From Arthrobacter terricola (GTDB lineage Bacteria; Actinomycetota; Actinomycetes; Actinomycetales; Micrococcaceae): a stretch of DNA of 64,000 nucleotides. Shown piece after piece: positions 63,763 to 64,000 of the stretch. The translations under genes and the position numbers were made by a program. The stretch's first letter is position 1. Each line of letters opens with the position of its first letter. Below the pieces are notes generated by a model. The model did not search any database and was not told the DNA's origin. It saw only the letters and a list, made by a program, of their open reading frames with translations. The stretch covers positions 62,001 through 126,000 of the forward strand of contig NZ_SMRU01000012.1 in the NCBI RefSeq assembly GCF_004354015.1. The letters run 5' to 3'.

Positions 63763-64000
63763 CCCCCATCACTGCGATCCTCACCCCCTGGTACAGGCGT
63801 GCACCTGCCCGGGTTGGAGGGGGCGCGGCACAGCCAGGCTCCGTTGCCGCAACAGGCATTCTCGATTGTGAATCATCGGCGATTGCGCGTCTCGTGGTTC
63901 ACTCGCAAGACCTGGCGCAGTCCCGTAGGCAGGTTGCCGTGCTCCAGGCTGCTCACTCGATCATCCGCGATGAGGTGCGCGCCGTTTATGCGCTGGAGGA
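63759..64000 (+). CDS. Transglutaminase-like protein (5' part)
   Basis: An open frame starts at a TTG that overlaps the ArsR stop (TTGA) and runs off the window end. It carries GILDCESSAIARLVVHSQDL, QAAHSIIRDEVRAVYALEE, which resembles the N-terminal lead-in of bacterial transglutaminase-like proteins (a shared pattern in which a short helix of the form IRDEVRxxY precedes the catalytic Cys domain). The catalytic Cys/His/Asp part would lie beyond the window. The ArsR coupling suggests it belongs to the ArsR-controlled operon. Confidence 0.4.
   Translation, partial: MTPITAILTPWYRRAPARVGGGAAQPGSVAATGILDCESSAIARLVVHSQDLAQSRRQVAVLQAAHSIIRDEVRAVYALE

Overview
The window looks like chromosomal DNA of a high-GC actinobacterium of the Micrococcaceae, most likely Arthrobacter sensu lato (Arthrobacter, Paenarthrobacter or Pseudarthrobacter). 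The evidence is the gene order (thiL-DAK2-recG-rsmD; murA-plsC-gpsA-ddl; leuCD facing an IclR regulator; ilvBNC with a Val-rich leader), frequent GTG/TTG starts, GTGA/ATGA stop-start overlaps, and proteins typical of actinobacteria (DUF3515 lipoprotein, class F sortase, sunset-domain protein). Genus is inferred from protein appearance; no search was run.

1-16.3 kb is housekeeping: the end of a PLP aminotransferase, a spermidine-synthase-like protein, rsmD, recG, a DAK2-domain protein and thiL; then ddl, gpsA, an acyltransferase and murA for cell-envelope precursors; an AbiEi-like orphan; and leuCD with a divergent NdgR/LtbR-type regulator and a candidate operator. 16.3-24.1 kb holds tRNA-Glu and tRNA-Gln, a HAD phosphatase, gltX, a FAH-family enzyme, an MBL hydrolase, an SGNH lipoprotein, ilvE and leuB. 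24.1-25.8 kb encodes a class F sortase next to a Pro/Thr-repeat surface protein. 26-39 kb holds metG, an ABC/FtsX exporter, serA, ilvC, ilvN, ilvB with an attenuator leader, and ilvD.

Together, leuC, leuD, leuB, ilvE, ilvC, ilvN, ilvB and ilvD lie within about 26 kb on one strand, and serA sits among them. Regulation is visible at two places: an IclR-type palindrome between leuC and its regulator, and a ribosome-mediated attenuator ahead of ilvB.

39-54.8 kb carries a sunset-domain membrane protein, two identical tRNA-Lys genes each with its own terminator, a MarR/peroxiredoxin divergent pair, tRNA-Leu, an oligopeptide-type binding lipoprotein, mqo, an RND permease, a luciferase-like monooxygenase with its MarR regulator, a transglutaminase, a lipoprotein, DUF1684, a second FAH enzyme and GtrA.

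54.8-64 kb is accessory in character. It has a TetR/MFS efflux pair with an operator over the promoter, several long non-coding gaps (one noticeably AT-richer than the rest), a two-gene module encoding a 680-residue protein whose middle resembles the pore-forming helical domain of Cry delta-endotoxins plus a single-pass membrane protein, and an SDR/ArsR divergent pair followed by a truncated transglutaminase-like gene. The Cry-like module is the most unusual feature in the window.
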